52,231 bases of DNA. It comes from a virus. Under the pieces are notes generated by a model. It worked only from the letters and a program-made list of their open reading frames with translations. It was not told where the DNA came from and searched no databases. The translations under genes and the position numbers were made by a program. Numbering within the stretch: position 1 is the stretch's first letter; every line of letters begins with the position of its first letter. The stretch lies in the IMG/VR virus record IMGVR_UViG_3300033182_000152, positions 1-52,231 of that record; one strand, written 5' to 3'. Of the stretch, positions 17,612 through 26,057 are shown in pieces.

Positions 17612-19041
17612 TGCAACATTTTTATGACGGACAAGTAAGACGCTATCTAAATCAAATGATTAGATTGCTTAGTCATTTTACATATAAAGATGGCTCTGGA
17701 CAACTTACTCGTGTTCCTGTAATGTACGGTGATATTACTAGACAAGTAGGTAGTATTATTAGAGATAATTCAGAAAACAAACTGCCAAGTGCTCCACGTA
17801 TTGGTATGTATGTAACCGCATTAGAAATGGATAGAACTAGAACTGCTGATGCTAGTTATGTTAGTAAACTTCATATGCGTGAAAGAGAGTATGACGAAGC
17901 AAACCAAAAATATTTAAACACTCAAGGTAGAACATATACAGTTGAAAGACTAATGCCTAGTCCATATAACCTTACTGTAAATGCGGATATTTGGAGTACT
18001 AACACAGATCAAAAACTACAACTTGTAGAACAGATATTAATGTTGTTTAACCCAAGTTTAGAAATACAAACAACAGACAACTTTGTAGATTGGACTAGTT
18101 TAAGTGTTGTAAATTTAGAAGGCATTACTTGGAGTAGTAGAAGTATTCCTCAAGGCACTGACAGTGAAATTGACGTTGCTACGTTAACTTTCCAAACTCC
18201 GATTTATATTAGTCCTCCTGCTAAAGTTAAGAAACTAGGTGTTATTACTCAAATTACAATGAGTGTTAATGACGAAACAGCAGGTACCATAGAAACAGGT
18301 ATTAATGTTGACGGATTTAGTGGTTGGGACGAATCAGATCCAGGTGCGTTTGGCGGACAATTAATTAATAGAACACACTCTGATTGGCATTTATTAGCAA
18401 TCAATAACAATGCCCAACTTGTTAATCCTACTGGAATGAATTCGCAACCTGAATTAGATGTTCCAGAAAATACAGGAAAAAGCGGACATTGGCAAGCGGC
18501 AATTGACGAATTACCAGGCGAATATAGAGCAGGTTTAAGTAAAATATTCTTACGCAGAGTAGAAACAAAAACTCCTATTGTAGGTTATTTTACACTTAAT
18601 CCATTAGACGCTACTTCGCTTACTGTTGACTGGGACATTGACACGTTGCCAACTAATACTACACTAACTGGTCCTACTAGATCAGATGGAAATATTGATG
18701 CTGTTATCAATCCTGAAAGAACTCCGCCTACTAAAGTAGCAGGTACTAGATTTTTAATTACTGAAAATATCGGTAGTGTTAATAATACTGACGGTCCTGA
18801 TGCTTGGAAAAATTCAAATGGTTCAGACTTTGTTGCTGAAGCAAATGATATCATTGAATGGGATGGAAGTAATTGGCATATAGTTTTTGATGCTTCTGAT
18901 AATACAGGTGACGAAGTTAGTCCTGTATATGTAACTAATACAAATTCAAATAGCGGACTACAATTTAAGTGGACTGGCACTGAATGGCTCAAAGCCTGGG
19001 AAGGCATTTACGAGCCAGGTTGGTGGCAGATCGTACTATAA
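17611..19041 (+). CDS. gp15: Tail terminator / sheath stabiliser (T4 gp15-like), extended
   Basis: The first 220 residues follow T4 gp15: MQHFYDGQVRRYLNQMIRLL, RVPVMYGD (34-41), PSPYNLTVNADIWSTN, VEQILMLFNPSLEI and a closing strand (EIDVATLTFQTPIYISPP). In T4 this hexamer caps the finished tail and joins it to the neck. The protein is 476 residues against 272 in T4. The extra 250 residues hold Ig/decoration-like modules with a DG-x-x-W pattern (DIIEWDGSNWHIVFD, FKWTGTEWLKAWEG) resembling those in the fibre and sheath proteins. It starts by TAATG overlap with gp14. The accessory metabolic/modification cassette begins 18 bases after its stop. Confidence 0.8.
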   Translation: MQHFYDGQVRRYLNQMIRLLSHFTYKDGSGQLTRVPVMYGDITRQVGSIIRDNSENKLPSAPRIGMYVTALEMDRTRTADASYVSKLHMREREYDEANQKYLNTQGRTYTVERLMPSPYNLTVNADIWSTNTDQKLQLVEQILMLFNPSLEIQTTDNFVDWTSLSVVNLEGITWSSRSIPQGTDSEIDVATLTFQTPIYISPPAKVKKLGVITQITMSVNDETAGTIETGINVDGFSGWDESDPGAFGGQLINRTHSDWHLLAINNNAQLVNPTGMNSQPELDVPENTGKSGHWQAAIDELPGEYRAGLSKIFLRRVETKTPIVGYFTLNPLDATSLTVDWDIDTLPTNTTLTGPTRSDGNIDAVINPERTPPTKVAGTRFLITENIGSVNNTDGPDAWKNSNGSDFVAEANDIIEWDGSNWHIVFDASDNTGDEVSPVYVTNTNSNSGLQFKWTGTEWLKAWEGIYEPGWWQIVL

Positions 19042-19058
19042 AACGCATACATAATAGT

Positions 19059-19499
19059 ATGTCCGATAAAATTATCTGTAGCGGATCTATTATCTGCTCA
19101 CTACACACAAAACGTTTTCTTTTACTACAGCGTACTAGTGCTAAATCTCTTGGTCAATGGGGTTTAGTTGGCGGAACAAATAATGATGGCGAAACGCCCT
19201 GGCAAGGTCTTGAAAGAGAAATTGAAGAAGAAATAGGACATTTGCCCGAATTTAAAAAGATTATTCCTTTAGAGCTGTTTGTTTCAAACGATGAAAAATT
19301 CAACTTTCATACATACCTTTGTTTTGTAAAAGATGAATTTATTCCTACATTAAACAGCGAACACTCAGGTTATGCTTGGGTTGAATTTGGAAAATGGCCT
19401 AAACCTTTACATCAGGGGTTGCGAAATACTTTAAACAATGCTATAATAAAAACAAAGATTCTAACAGCAGTAGATGTGTTAGACTATTTGGAGGAATAA
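19059..19499 (+). CDS. Nudix hydrolase
   Basis: The product is 146 residues from ATG 19059. A further in-frame ATG at 18984 lies inside gp15 and is less likely. A perfect Nudix box G-x5-E-x7-REUxEE-x-G is present: GTNNDGE, then TPWQGLE, then REIEEEIG. The beta strands on either side (IICSGSIICSLHTKRFLLLQ; FNFHTYLCFVKDEF) fit the Nudix fold. Nudix enzymes hydrolyse nucleoside diphosphates linked to another moiety. The substrate cannot be told from sequence. It is the first gene of a tightly packed cassette with Fe(II) oxygenase-like and radical SAM genes, and an SD-like GGAGG near its end serves the next gene. Confidence 0.85.
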   Translation: MSDKIICSGSIICSLHTKRFLLLQRTSAKSLGQWGLVGGTNNDGETPWQGLEREIEEEIGHLPEFKKIIPLELFVSNDEKFNFHTYLCFVKDEFIPTLNSEHSGYAWVEFGKWPKPLHQGLRNTLNNAIIKTKILTAVDVLDYLEE

Positions 19500-20027
19500 A
19501 TGGTAGAGTTTGGTTGGGGGACACCTATAGCCCATTACGTCTGGGACGACGAAGTAAAGTTAACTAGCACAGTTAGTGATATTATTATTAACTTTCCTAA
19601 CGGGGTTGACAACGACGAAAAACCTAGTATTGACGAATATCCAGAAATATCTTCTGCGCACAACTTCATGGACAAGTGTACAAAAGATTTTATAAAAACA
19701 CAGTTTCCAAAACAAATTGAATATTCTATTAGTTGGTGGATTCATGTTTACCGAGAAGGGTTTTACCATCAATTACACAACCACGCAGGAAGTCAATTTA
19801 CAGGCATTTTATATCTTGCTGCTCCCGAAAAAGGAGGAGAGTTAGTATTACATGATCCTAGAGGAAATGCTAATAGGGGATATAACAACAATTTGCGTGA
19901 TATGTTTAACCCTATAACAATACAGCCTAAAGCAGGAGATTTATATTTGTTTCCAAGTTTTATCTGGCATAATGTAGAACCTGTAAAAGATTTACGAATT
20001 TGTATACCGTTTGACGTTTGGTGCTAA
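19500..20027 (+). CDS. Putative 2OG-Fe(II) dioxygenase
   Basis: This 175-residue protein matches the TIGR02466-type putative 2OG-Fe(II) oxygenases common in marine phages. A double-stranded beta-helix core carries H90-x2-H93-N-H95, then SQFTGILYLAAP, GGELVLHDPRG and PKAGDLYLFPSFIWHNVEPV. H93/H95 with distal H157 would bind iron, and R166 in RICIPFD would bind 2-oxoglutarate. The target (a free amino acid, peptide or protein side chain) is unknown. It starts immediately after the Nudix stop behind TTTGGAGGAATAA. Two oxidising non-haem iron proteins next to radical SAM genes suggest a modification pathway. Confidence 0.8.
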   Translation: MVEFGWGTPIAHYVWDDEVKLTSTVSDIIINFPNGVDNDEKPSIDEYPEISSAHNFMDKCTKDFIKTQFPKQIEYSISWWIHVYREGFYHQLHNHAGSQFTGILYLAAPEKGGELVLHDPRGNANRGYNNNLRDMFNPITIQPKAGDLYLFPSFIWHNVEPVKDLRICIPFDVWC

Positions 20028-20028
20028 T

Positions 20029-20487
20029 ATGATTCCAAGTGTTAGTATGTCGTTGCCAGAGTTTCATAATTTGCTTCGAAGCGAAGAAGCATTTAGCATG
20101 GCCATGGCTAGTTATATTGATGTTAACGGCTTACAACATTTTATAAAAGAAAACGATTATGTATCATATCTCGGTATTGTTGATAATTTGTTACTAAGAA
20201 ATGATATAACTATAAAGTTAGAAAAATATGAAAAACTTTGTAATTATAATGACGGTACTTGTCATATTTTTTACGCAAGATCTAATTCGCCATCATTTGA
20301 CACACATACCGATCCTGTAGATTTAATATTGCAAGTAACGCACGGATCTAAAACACTTGAGATAAATCAAGCATTTATTACAGCACGTAGTGGGCATAGT
20401 TTATTTGTTCCAGCAAATACACCACACCGTGCTATTAATTTAGATGAAAGTATAATGTTATCGTGGGGACTAAATGACTGTTCATAA
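20029..20487 (+). CDS. Cupin / JmjC-like protein, possible Fe(II) oxygenase
   Basis: The ATG at 20029 directly follows the previous stop and gives 152 residues. An upstream TTG (20011) would add only six residues inside the neighbour. The second half has a cupin pattern: DTHTDPVDLILQVTHGSK, where H-x-D (HTD) would be the proximal metal pair, then ITARSGHSLFVPANTPHRAI with a distal His. This HxD...H set is typical of cupins and JmjC-type dioxygenases that act on proteins or small molecules. The N-terminal half is helical and not recognised. No clear 2-oxoglutarate-binding arginine could be assigned, so a non-catalytic cupin is also possible. Confidence 0.65.
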   Translation: MIPSVSMSLPEFHNLLRSEEAFSMAMASYIDVNGLQHFIKENDYVSYLGIVDNLLLRNDITIKLEKYEKLCNYNDGTCHIFYARSNSPSFDTHTDPVDLILQVTHGSKTLEINQAFITARSGHSLFVPANTPHRAINLDESIMLSWGLNDCS

Positions 20488-21502
20488 TGCTAGACAGTTT
20501 ATGGCTTATATAAAAACAACTGAGACGTGTAATCTAAATTGCGCTCATTGTTTTACTAATGGCACTAACGGACGAAAAATATATTTTGATCCTGTAGCAA
20601 CTGCCAACTTCTTTAATAGGCTTGATAATTTTGTTCCAGGAAGCGGAATAGCATTTGAATTTCACGGCGGTGAGCCTATGCTTGCTCCAATTGAAGATAT
20701 GAAACTATTTCATAAACTAACTTATGATGTTTGGGGTGATCGTGCTTATTATGGAATGACTACAAACCTTACATATAAACTTACAGATGAAAAACTTGAT
20801 CTAATAAATGGAATACTACATAAACGATTAGGTACAAGTTATGATCCTTACATACGTTGGGAAAATTCTAAGCAGCAAACACTATGGGAAAATAACGTTC
20901 GTCAACTAACAGCAGATGGTGTAGAAATAAAATGTTTTGTAAGTTTAAGTGCTGATATTGCTAAAGAAAATCCAGCAGATATTATAGAGTATCTTATTGA
21001 TTTAGGAATTGCAGAAGTAGATTTCGAACGCTTAACTTCAGATGGAAATGCTGTACGCAACCCTGCTATTTTTCCTAGTAATGTAGATATACAAAATTGG
21101 TATATGTTATTACATAAAGAAACAGAAGAAAGAGGATTGCGTGATAAAATTTACAATCAAACACTAGAAAGTGTGTATATGAAATTTGAAGAAGGTATTA
21201 CTCGTGCTTCAACATTTTGTAGAGATTGCGAACAAAAATTATTTACAATAAATGCTGACGGTACTATTGCTGGTTGTCCAAACTCAGCACCAACAGCACA
21301 TTACGCTCACATAAGTGATGACATTAGTAAAGTAATGTATAATCCAAAACGTATGTGTAATATAGCAAATGAATTAAATAGAAATCCGCAGTGTTATGAA
21401 TGCCCTGTACAATTTTATTGCGGAGGCGACTGTTATAAACTTGCGTGGGAAGGCGAAGTTTGTCCAGCACCTAAGCGTCTAATGATAGAGTTAGCAAAGT
21501 AA
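20474..21502 (+). CDS. Radical SAM/SPASM enzyme (plus-strand copy 1)
   Basis: The radical SAM cluster site is C19-x3-C23-x2-C26 (TCNLNCAHC). FEFHGGEPM gives the GGE motif that binds SAM. A C-terminal SPASM-type region holds FCRDCEQKLFTINADG with further cysteines (AGCPNSAP, QCYECPVQFYCGGDCY, EVCP), so one or two extra 4Fe-4S clusters are expected. This architecture is typical of peptide- and protein-modifying enzymes such as anSME and RiPP maturases. The chosen ATG overlaps the cupin gene by 14 bases. A second ATG at 20501 (MAYIKTTETC) is possible. The TAA overlaps the next ATG. Confidence 0.85.
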   Translation: MTVHNARQFMAYIKTTETCNLNCAHCFTNGTNGRKIYFDPVATANFFNRLDNFVPGSGIAFEFHGGEPMLAPIEDMKLFHKLTYDVWGDRAYYGMTTNLTYKLTDEKLDLINGILHKRLGTSYDPYIRWENSKQQTLWENNVRQLTADGVEIKCFVSLSADIAKENPADIIEYLIDLGIAEVDFERLTSDGNAVRNPAIFPSNVDIQNWYMLLHKETEERGLRDKIYNQTLESVYMKFEEGITRASTFCRDCEQKLFTINADGTIAGCPNSAPTAHYAHISDDISKVMYNPKRMCNIANELNRNPQCYECPVQFYCGGDCYKLAWEGEVCPAPKRLMIELAK

Positions 21503-22536
21503 TGGATTTAATTATCAAACCAACAGAAGCGTGTAACTTCAAATGTACATTTTGTTCGTCAACTAAAATTGATCCTAACAAAGCCGGACTGTTGGATATT
21601 GATTATATTTTTAGATTTTTAGATCGCTATCCTGAAACAAATACTATTATTGTAAATGGCGGCGATCCTCTAATGGTAGATCCAGATTACTATTGGAAAA
21701 TACTAAACTATCTTGATGATAATAATTTACCTAGTACACTAAGTTTTACAAGTAACCTGTGGCCGTTTTACAAAAATCCTGATAAGTGGGTTGAACTATT
21801 TCGTCATCCACGTATGGGCATTACTACAAGTTTCCAATATGGTGTTGGAAGATTAAAAGGCGACTTTAGTGTGTTTACTGAAGATGACTTTTGGAAAGTG
21901 TCAGACAAGATGTTAGGACTAGTTGGATACCGTCCAGAGTTTATTGCTGTTATTGATGATCTAAATGCTCATACAATTATAAAAACTGTAGAACTTGCTA
22001 AAAAGATGGATGTAGTTTGTAAGATAAACTATGCTATGGCAAGTGGCGAACAAGGTTACACATATCGCCTAAGTAAAATTTACAAAGCATATTTAGAAAT
22101 TTACGAAGCAGGACTAGCACCTTGGGAATTTAATACACAGCAAATGATACGTAGACTACAAAGTGATACAACTACGTGTCCACAAAACAGACATTGTGAT
22201 GAAGGTATTAGGGCATTCAACCCAGGCGGTGATTATTATAGTTGCGGAAGTTTAGGTGATGACAAAGATTATCCTATCGACTTTGAACATGAAATGGCAG
22301 GTAGCTTTGTTACTCCTTTACAGAATGAAGCAGAACTTGCTTCAATGAAACAGGCTTGTTTTACGTGTCCAATGTTCCGTATATGTAACGGGTGTCGTAA
22401 AACTATTAGAGATTTAAAACGTGAAGGACAAGTTGAAGATCATTGTTATGAAATGAAACAACTTGCTCCTCAGATACTAAAATTAAATGGCAAAGATCCT
22501 AGCGAAGTTACACCTTATGTGAGAGAATATGAATAG
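21502..22536 (+). CDS. Radical SAM/SPASM-like enzyme (plus-strand copy 2)
   Basis: C11-x3-C15-x2-C18 (ACNFKCTFC) opens the protein only ten residues from the start, so there is no N-terminal extension. VNGGDPL replaces the usual GGEP motif. The C-terminal part contains TCPQNRHC, YYSCGSLGDDK and ACFTCPMFRICNGCRK with a last Cys near EDHC, a SPASM/twitch-like cluster set. It is 344 residues, coupled by TAATG to copy 1 and by an eight-base overlap to copy 3. It is clearly diverged from both neighbours, so these three are not recent duplicates. The substrate is unknown. Confidence 0.85.
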   Translation: MDLIIKPTEACNFKCTFCSSTKIDPNKAGLLDIDYIFRFLDRYPETNTIIVNGGDPLMVDPDYYWKILNYLDDNNLPSTLSFTSNLWPFYKNPDKWVELFRHPRMGITTSFQYGVGRLKGDFSVFTEDDFWKVSDKMLGLVGYRPEFIAVIDDLNAHTIIKTVELAKKMDVVCKINYAMASGEQGYTYRLSKIYKAYLEIYEAGLAPWEFNTQQMIRRLQSDTTTCPQNRHCDEGIRAFNPGGDYYSCGSLGDDKDYPIDFEHEMAGSFVTPLQNEAELASMKQACFTCPMFRICNGCRKTIRDLKREGQVEDHCYEMKQLAPQILKLNGKDPSEVTPYVREYE

Positions 22537-23446
22537 TTTTACTGTTAGTATCAATCCTACATACTTTTGTAACTTTCGTTGTGACTTTTGTTATCTTACG
22601 GAAAAACAACTAGCAGATAAAATTCGTATAAGTCCGCAAGACTTAGATAAGCGTTTAAGTGAAATGTCAGTTCCTATTACACACGTAGATTTATACGGTG
22701 GCGAAATAGGAATGTTAGACAATGATTATTTTTATAGTATAAAAGAAGTTATAAAAAAGTACTTTGGAGGTACTATAAACATAAACACTAATTTTAGTGC
22801 TAGACCAGATTTTTTTCTTGACGAAGATGTACACATCAGTGTAAGTTATGATTTTGCTGCTAGGGAGTTACACGACAAAGTTTTACAAAATATAATGTTC
22901 TTTCCAAAAGACGTTAGTGTTCTTGTATTAGCAAGTCCAAAGGTACTAGCAACAGATGTAGACTATATGATAAACACATTTAATATGATACAAAACATAA
23001 AGTGTGTTGAAGTAAAACCTTATAGTACTAACCAAGCAAATGCTCATCCTGTAACACATAAAGACTTTGAACAACATATACAAAAGTGGATAGAATCTCC
23101 TATTCCTAAAAACTTTGAATTTGTAAATGTTGAAGAATTAGAAGAAGTATTAGACGGAACACGTAATGCATTTTCAAACGATCACGTATACATTACACCT
23201 GATGCTAAGTTTGGTGTGCTAGAGTTTGACACTGATGACAATGAGTATTTTGAGAAATATGATACTTTTAGGGAGTACTTAGAGTGGGTAAATAATGAGC
23301 CCGTAAAAAACGTCAGTCCTGTATGTCACAAATGTGAGTACTATGGGAAATGTCTAACTGAACATTATCGTTACGTAACAGATTTAGACAACGGGTGTAA
23401 CGGATACAAAGGACTAATAGACTGGTATGCTAGACTGGAAGACTAG
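22529..23446 (+). CDS. Radical SAM enzyme with short C-terminal cluster domain (plus-strand copy 3)
   Basis: C14-x3-C18-x2-C21 (FCNFRCDFC) is followed by VDLYGGEIGM as the GGE motif. The C-terminus carries CHKCEYYGKC and then a Cys in DNGCNGY, i.e. C-x2-C-x5-C-x14-C, similar to the arrangement in the minus-strand paralogues (C-x2-C-x5-C-x16-C). At 305 residues it is the shortest radical SAM protein in the window. It overlaps copy 2 at its start and the small 139-aa gene at its end (20 bases). Confidence 0.85.
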   Translation: MNSFTVSINPTYFCNFRCDFCYLTEKQLADKIRISPQDLDKRLSEMSVPITHVDLYGGEIGMLDNDYFYSIKEVIKKYFGGTININTNFSARPDFFLDEDVHISVSYDFAARELHDKVLQNIMFFPKDVSVLVLASPKVLATDVDYMINTFNMIQNIKCVEVKPYSTNQANAHPVTHKDFEQHIQKWIESPIPKNFEFVNVEELEEVLDGTRNAFSNDHVYITPDAKFGVLEFDTDDNEYFEKYDTFREYLEWVNNEPVKNVSPVCHKCEYYGKCLTEHYRYVTDLDNGCNGYKGLIDWYARLED

Positions 23447-23846
23447 ACAACAACTTTTCAATTCTACTGCTGAAGAATTTACAGATGACTTAAACAAAGT
23501 TGATATTCGAACAGAAGAAGATAGTGTTACTTGGGCAGTAAAACACTTTAACGAACGTGTAGACGAATGGGTATATCCTGCTAAAAGTTATTTTGTAGCA
23601 TTATGTTATGCTACTTGGATACATCAAGATTTTGGCGATGATTTTTATGACTTACTAAACTCAGACGATTTATTAGCAGGCAACGATCCTTATTACAAAC
23701 CTTATAGTGAAGATCCTGAAACGTATAATGCTATTCTTGAGAAGATTGAATTGCCTTCTGCTTCATCTCAGACGGGAATGGTGCCCGACGTAAGGTCTTA
23801 TTATGAGGAAGAGATGATGTTTGATCAATATCCCCTACATAGTTAA
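23427..23846 (+). CDS. Small unknown protein closing the plus-strand cassette, 139 aa
   Basis: This is an acidic, mostly helical protein with aromatic residues (EWVYPAKSYFVALCYATWIH) and a Tyr/Asp/Pro-rich centre (DPYYKPYSEDPETYNAILEK). It has a single Cys and no recognisable domain. It starts inside the third radical SAM gene (20-base overlap), so translation is probably coupled. Its last 116 bases lie over the end of the convergent minus-strand radical SAM gene, so the true 3' end could be debated. It could be a partner or a target of the preceding enzymes, but nothing in it resembles the CHxS peptides. Confidence 0.6.
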   Translation: MLDWKTRQQLFNSTAEEFTDDLNKVDIRTEEDSVTWAVKHFNERVDEWVYPAKSYFVALCYATWIHQDFGDDFYDLLNSDDLLAGNDPYYKPYSEDPETYNAILEKIELPSASSQTGMVPDVRSYYEEEMMFDQYPLHS

Positions 23847-24930
23847 AAAACTCACGTATAGGGCAAACACCTGTAGGCAAATCTCTAGCACGATTTTTCC
23901 AATCCCATTGTGTATAGCAACGGAATCCGCAACGATTAAAATATTGACAACTTAGACATCCAACTTCGTCCATATATGCTTTCATTAAATTAGTATTGTC
24001 TTTTCTAATGTAGGCATGATTGAAGTCGCTTTTCTTATATCTATCCCAACGACAATTAGCAGTTGTGTTATCAGGAAATATTGTAAGTTTGTTTAAGCTC
24101 ATACAGTGCATTTGATTTGTTTCATTTTCAATTAGTTCTTTATAAGGATTTACATTTGGATAATGGTCCGCAATAAATTTCATAAATTCCAAATAAAGAC
24201 TATCAGCGGGTACCATATGATCGTATCCAGGATCTGGTATGAAATCATCAAAGAAAAGATCAAAGTTTTCGTAAAGATAGTCAAAGTATTCGTCACCGTT
24301 GAATAAAGCATTTATGCTATCTGTTGTTGCTACTAAGTTTATTGTAGAAATATAATCTTTCATACGTTCAATATTCTTAGTATACTGTCCGCCTGTTGGA
24401 CGGCCTGTAAGATCATAAGACGCAATTAGTTTACTAGGTATGCCAGCATCATTTAGATCGTCTAATAACTTACGCACATCTTCGTGATACTTGAATAAAA
24501 AGTTTGAAACCCATACTGCTTGTATTTCATGATTATACTTGTCACAGATTTTCTTTATCTCAAGCATTAGATTATAATACATAGGATATAGATTATCTTT
24601 GTCTCTATCTTGAAATAGTTCTCCTCCTACCATATTAAACTGCATAGCACTTAGCATACCTTCAGTCTTTTTACAATGTTCTTCAATAAGAGGAAGTTTG
24701 GCTAACATTTCTTCGTATGTCATGCCAACTGTAGATTTTTTATCGTGAAAACAAAAGTCACATACAATAGGACAATTTTCAAATAGTGTGACTTCTATTT
24801 CACCTATTAGAGGACGCTTACGTTCTAGTATAGTTCTTGTAAGAGCATTCTCTGCTTGTTGCTTTGGAGTATCTAACAAATGGTCATCTGTAGCATTAGG
24901 CATATTTGCCCATCTAATTATTTCTTCCAT
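23731..24930 (-). CDS. Radical SAM/SPASM enzyme (last gene of the minus-strand array)
   Basis: C53-x3-C57-x2-C60 (ENCPIVCDFCFH) and NMVGGEL give the radical SAM core. The C-terminus has a fuller SPASM domain than its upstream neighbours: a TIFPDNTTANCRW strand, then GCLSCQYFNRCGFRCYTQ and a final TGVCP, i.e. C-x2-C-x5-C-x3-C...C. It lacks the GPTD motif of the five upstream paralogues and is a separate lineage. Its start overlaps the previous gene by 13 bases. An AATAAATA about 41 bases upstream (24971-24978, inside the previous gene) could be an internal late box, but this is weak. The last 50 residues follow the last cysteine and may be a tail. Confidence 0.85.
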   Translation of the reverse strand: MEEIIRWANMPNATDDHLLDTPKQQAENALTRTILERKRPLIGEIEVTLFENCPIVCDFCFHDKKSTVGMTYEEMLAKLPLIEEHCKKTEGMLSAMQFNMVGGELFQDRDKDNLYPMYYNLMLEIKKICDKYNHEIQAVWVSNFLFKYHEDVRKLLDDLNDAGIPSKLIASYDLTGRPTGGQYTKNIERMKDYISTINLVATTDSINALFNGDEYFDYLYENFDLFFDDFIPDPGYDHMVPADSLYLEFMKFIADHYPNVNPYKELIENETNQMHCMSLNKLTIFPDNTTANCRWDRYKKSDFNHAYIRKDNTNLMKAYMDEVGCLSCQYFNRCGFRCYTQWDWKNRARDLPTGVCPIREFFNYVGDIDQTSSLPHNKTLRRAPFPSEMKQKAIQSSQE

Positions 24931-26057
24931 TTTTGTAACCCCATATTATCATATAGTTCCATTGCGTTTCTATTTATTAGGCATTCATTTTGCCCAACAA
25001 CATCTGTGATTATACTAGGTATAAGTCTTGCTGAACAGTTTTCTACATACTTACAGTTGTTACATACAAGGTTAGGTATACTTTGATACTGTTCAATTTG
25101 TTTTTGATGTTTTTTGTTTAGTATACTTTTAAGAACAGATCCATTTATATCTATTTCATAACTAGGATGATATAAAGGTGCGTTTTCGTATAAGAATGGA
25201 ACAATGTACATTCTATCATTGTTTACACTAACTACTACTTCGTTAAAATTTTTATGGCTGTTATCAGCTTGTATCCATAAGAACTCGTTTGTAAATCTTT
25301 GTTTGTCTGTGTTAATAACTGCGTCAATACTATTATTCCAACCTTGAATCATTTTTAGCATTTTATCTGGCTTGTGTACCATTGCTCTAACAAGACTAGG
25401 ACCCCATTCTACAACAGTTCCCCAACGTTCTCTCACAGTTGCTAACTTATCTAATACATCTTCATCAACTGCTTGTGTAATATTACATAGCAAACTAACT
25501 TCGTATTCAATTGAACTACGTTCCATTACTTCTAAACGTTTTTCAATAAGACTATGTACATTTGAATTATCTAGCATATGAAGATCAACTGCTATTTGTA
25601 CATCAAATGGGCGTTCTCTCAAGTAACTATTTTCAACGTGTTTAATTACTTGTTCAACACGTTCATCACCAATAAAAAAGTCTACTGAACAGTTGTGTTG
25701 TAGTCCGCCGTCATCTGGTAAAGCATCAACTATTTTACGGAAGCGAGGATCATCGAGTACTTGTATAATGTTGCCACTTGAAAAGAAATCGGTAGGTCCA
25801 ACAATAATGTCGTCTAATTCATATTGTTCAGTAAGTTCATCAACTAATTGTGCTGCTAAATCAAGGCCGATACCTGTGCCGTAATTTTTTCTACGTTTTA
25901 CAAAGCAACCTGAACAATTATACGCACAGCCTTCAAGTATTTCAAGCATTAGTTGTATTTTTATTTTGTTTTGATCAGCAAGATCTACAAAAGTATCTGG
26001 GTTAGCAAATCCTTTAGTATTATTCTTTGTATAGTACTGCCAATCTTTTTTTAACAT
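24918..26057 (-). CDS. GPTD-family radical SAM paralogue 5
   Basis: C44-x3-C48-x2-C51 lies in LEGCAYNCSGCFVKRR, the same local pattern as the other four members of this array. VGPTDFFSSGNI follows the first beta-alpha units, where most radical SAM proteins carry GGEP. The C-terminal cysteine set is CNNCKYVENC...C with spacing C-x2-C-x5-C-x17-C, one residue longer than in its sisters. It is 379 residues. It overlaps its upstream neighbour by seven bases and its downstream neighbour by 13. The substrate is inferred, not shown: the CHxS-tailed proteins at the head of the same operon are the obvious candidates. Confidence 0.85.
   Translation of the reverse strand: MLKKDWQYYTKNNTKGFANPDTFVDLADQNKIKIQLMLEILEGCAYNCSGCFVKRRKNYGTGIGLDLAAQLVDELTEQYELDDIIVGPTDFFSSGNIIQVLDDPRFRKIVDALPDDGGLQHNCSVDFFIGDERVEQVIKHVENSYLRERPFDVQIAVDLHMLDNSNVHSLIEKRLEVMERSSIEYEVSLLCNITQAVDEDVLDKLATVRERWGTVVEWGPSLVRAMVHKPDKMLKMIQGWNNSIDAVINTDKQRFTNEFLWIQADNSHKNFNEVVVSVNNDRMYIVPFLYENAPLYHPSYEIDINGSVLKSILNKKHQKQIEQYQSIPNLVCNNCKYVENCSARLIPSIITDVVGQNECLINRNAMELYDNMGLQKWKK

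Noticed and set aside
18984-19058. Upstream start of the Nudix gene inside gp15
   Set aside because: The extra 25 residues are basic and unlike a Nudix start, and would overlap gp15. ATG 19059 lies just after gp15 ends.
20011-20028. TTG start of the cupin gene
   Set aside because: It would add six residues inside the upstream oxygenase. The ATG at 20029 follows that stop directly.
20474-23446. Queuosine/PQQ/cofactor biosynthesis pathway for the radical SAM genes
   Set aside because: None of the accompanying genes of those pathways (QueC/D/F, PqqA/C/D-type) was recognised. The neighbours are oxygenase-like and peptide-like proteins.
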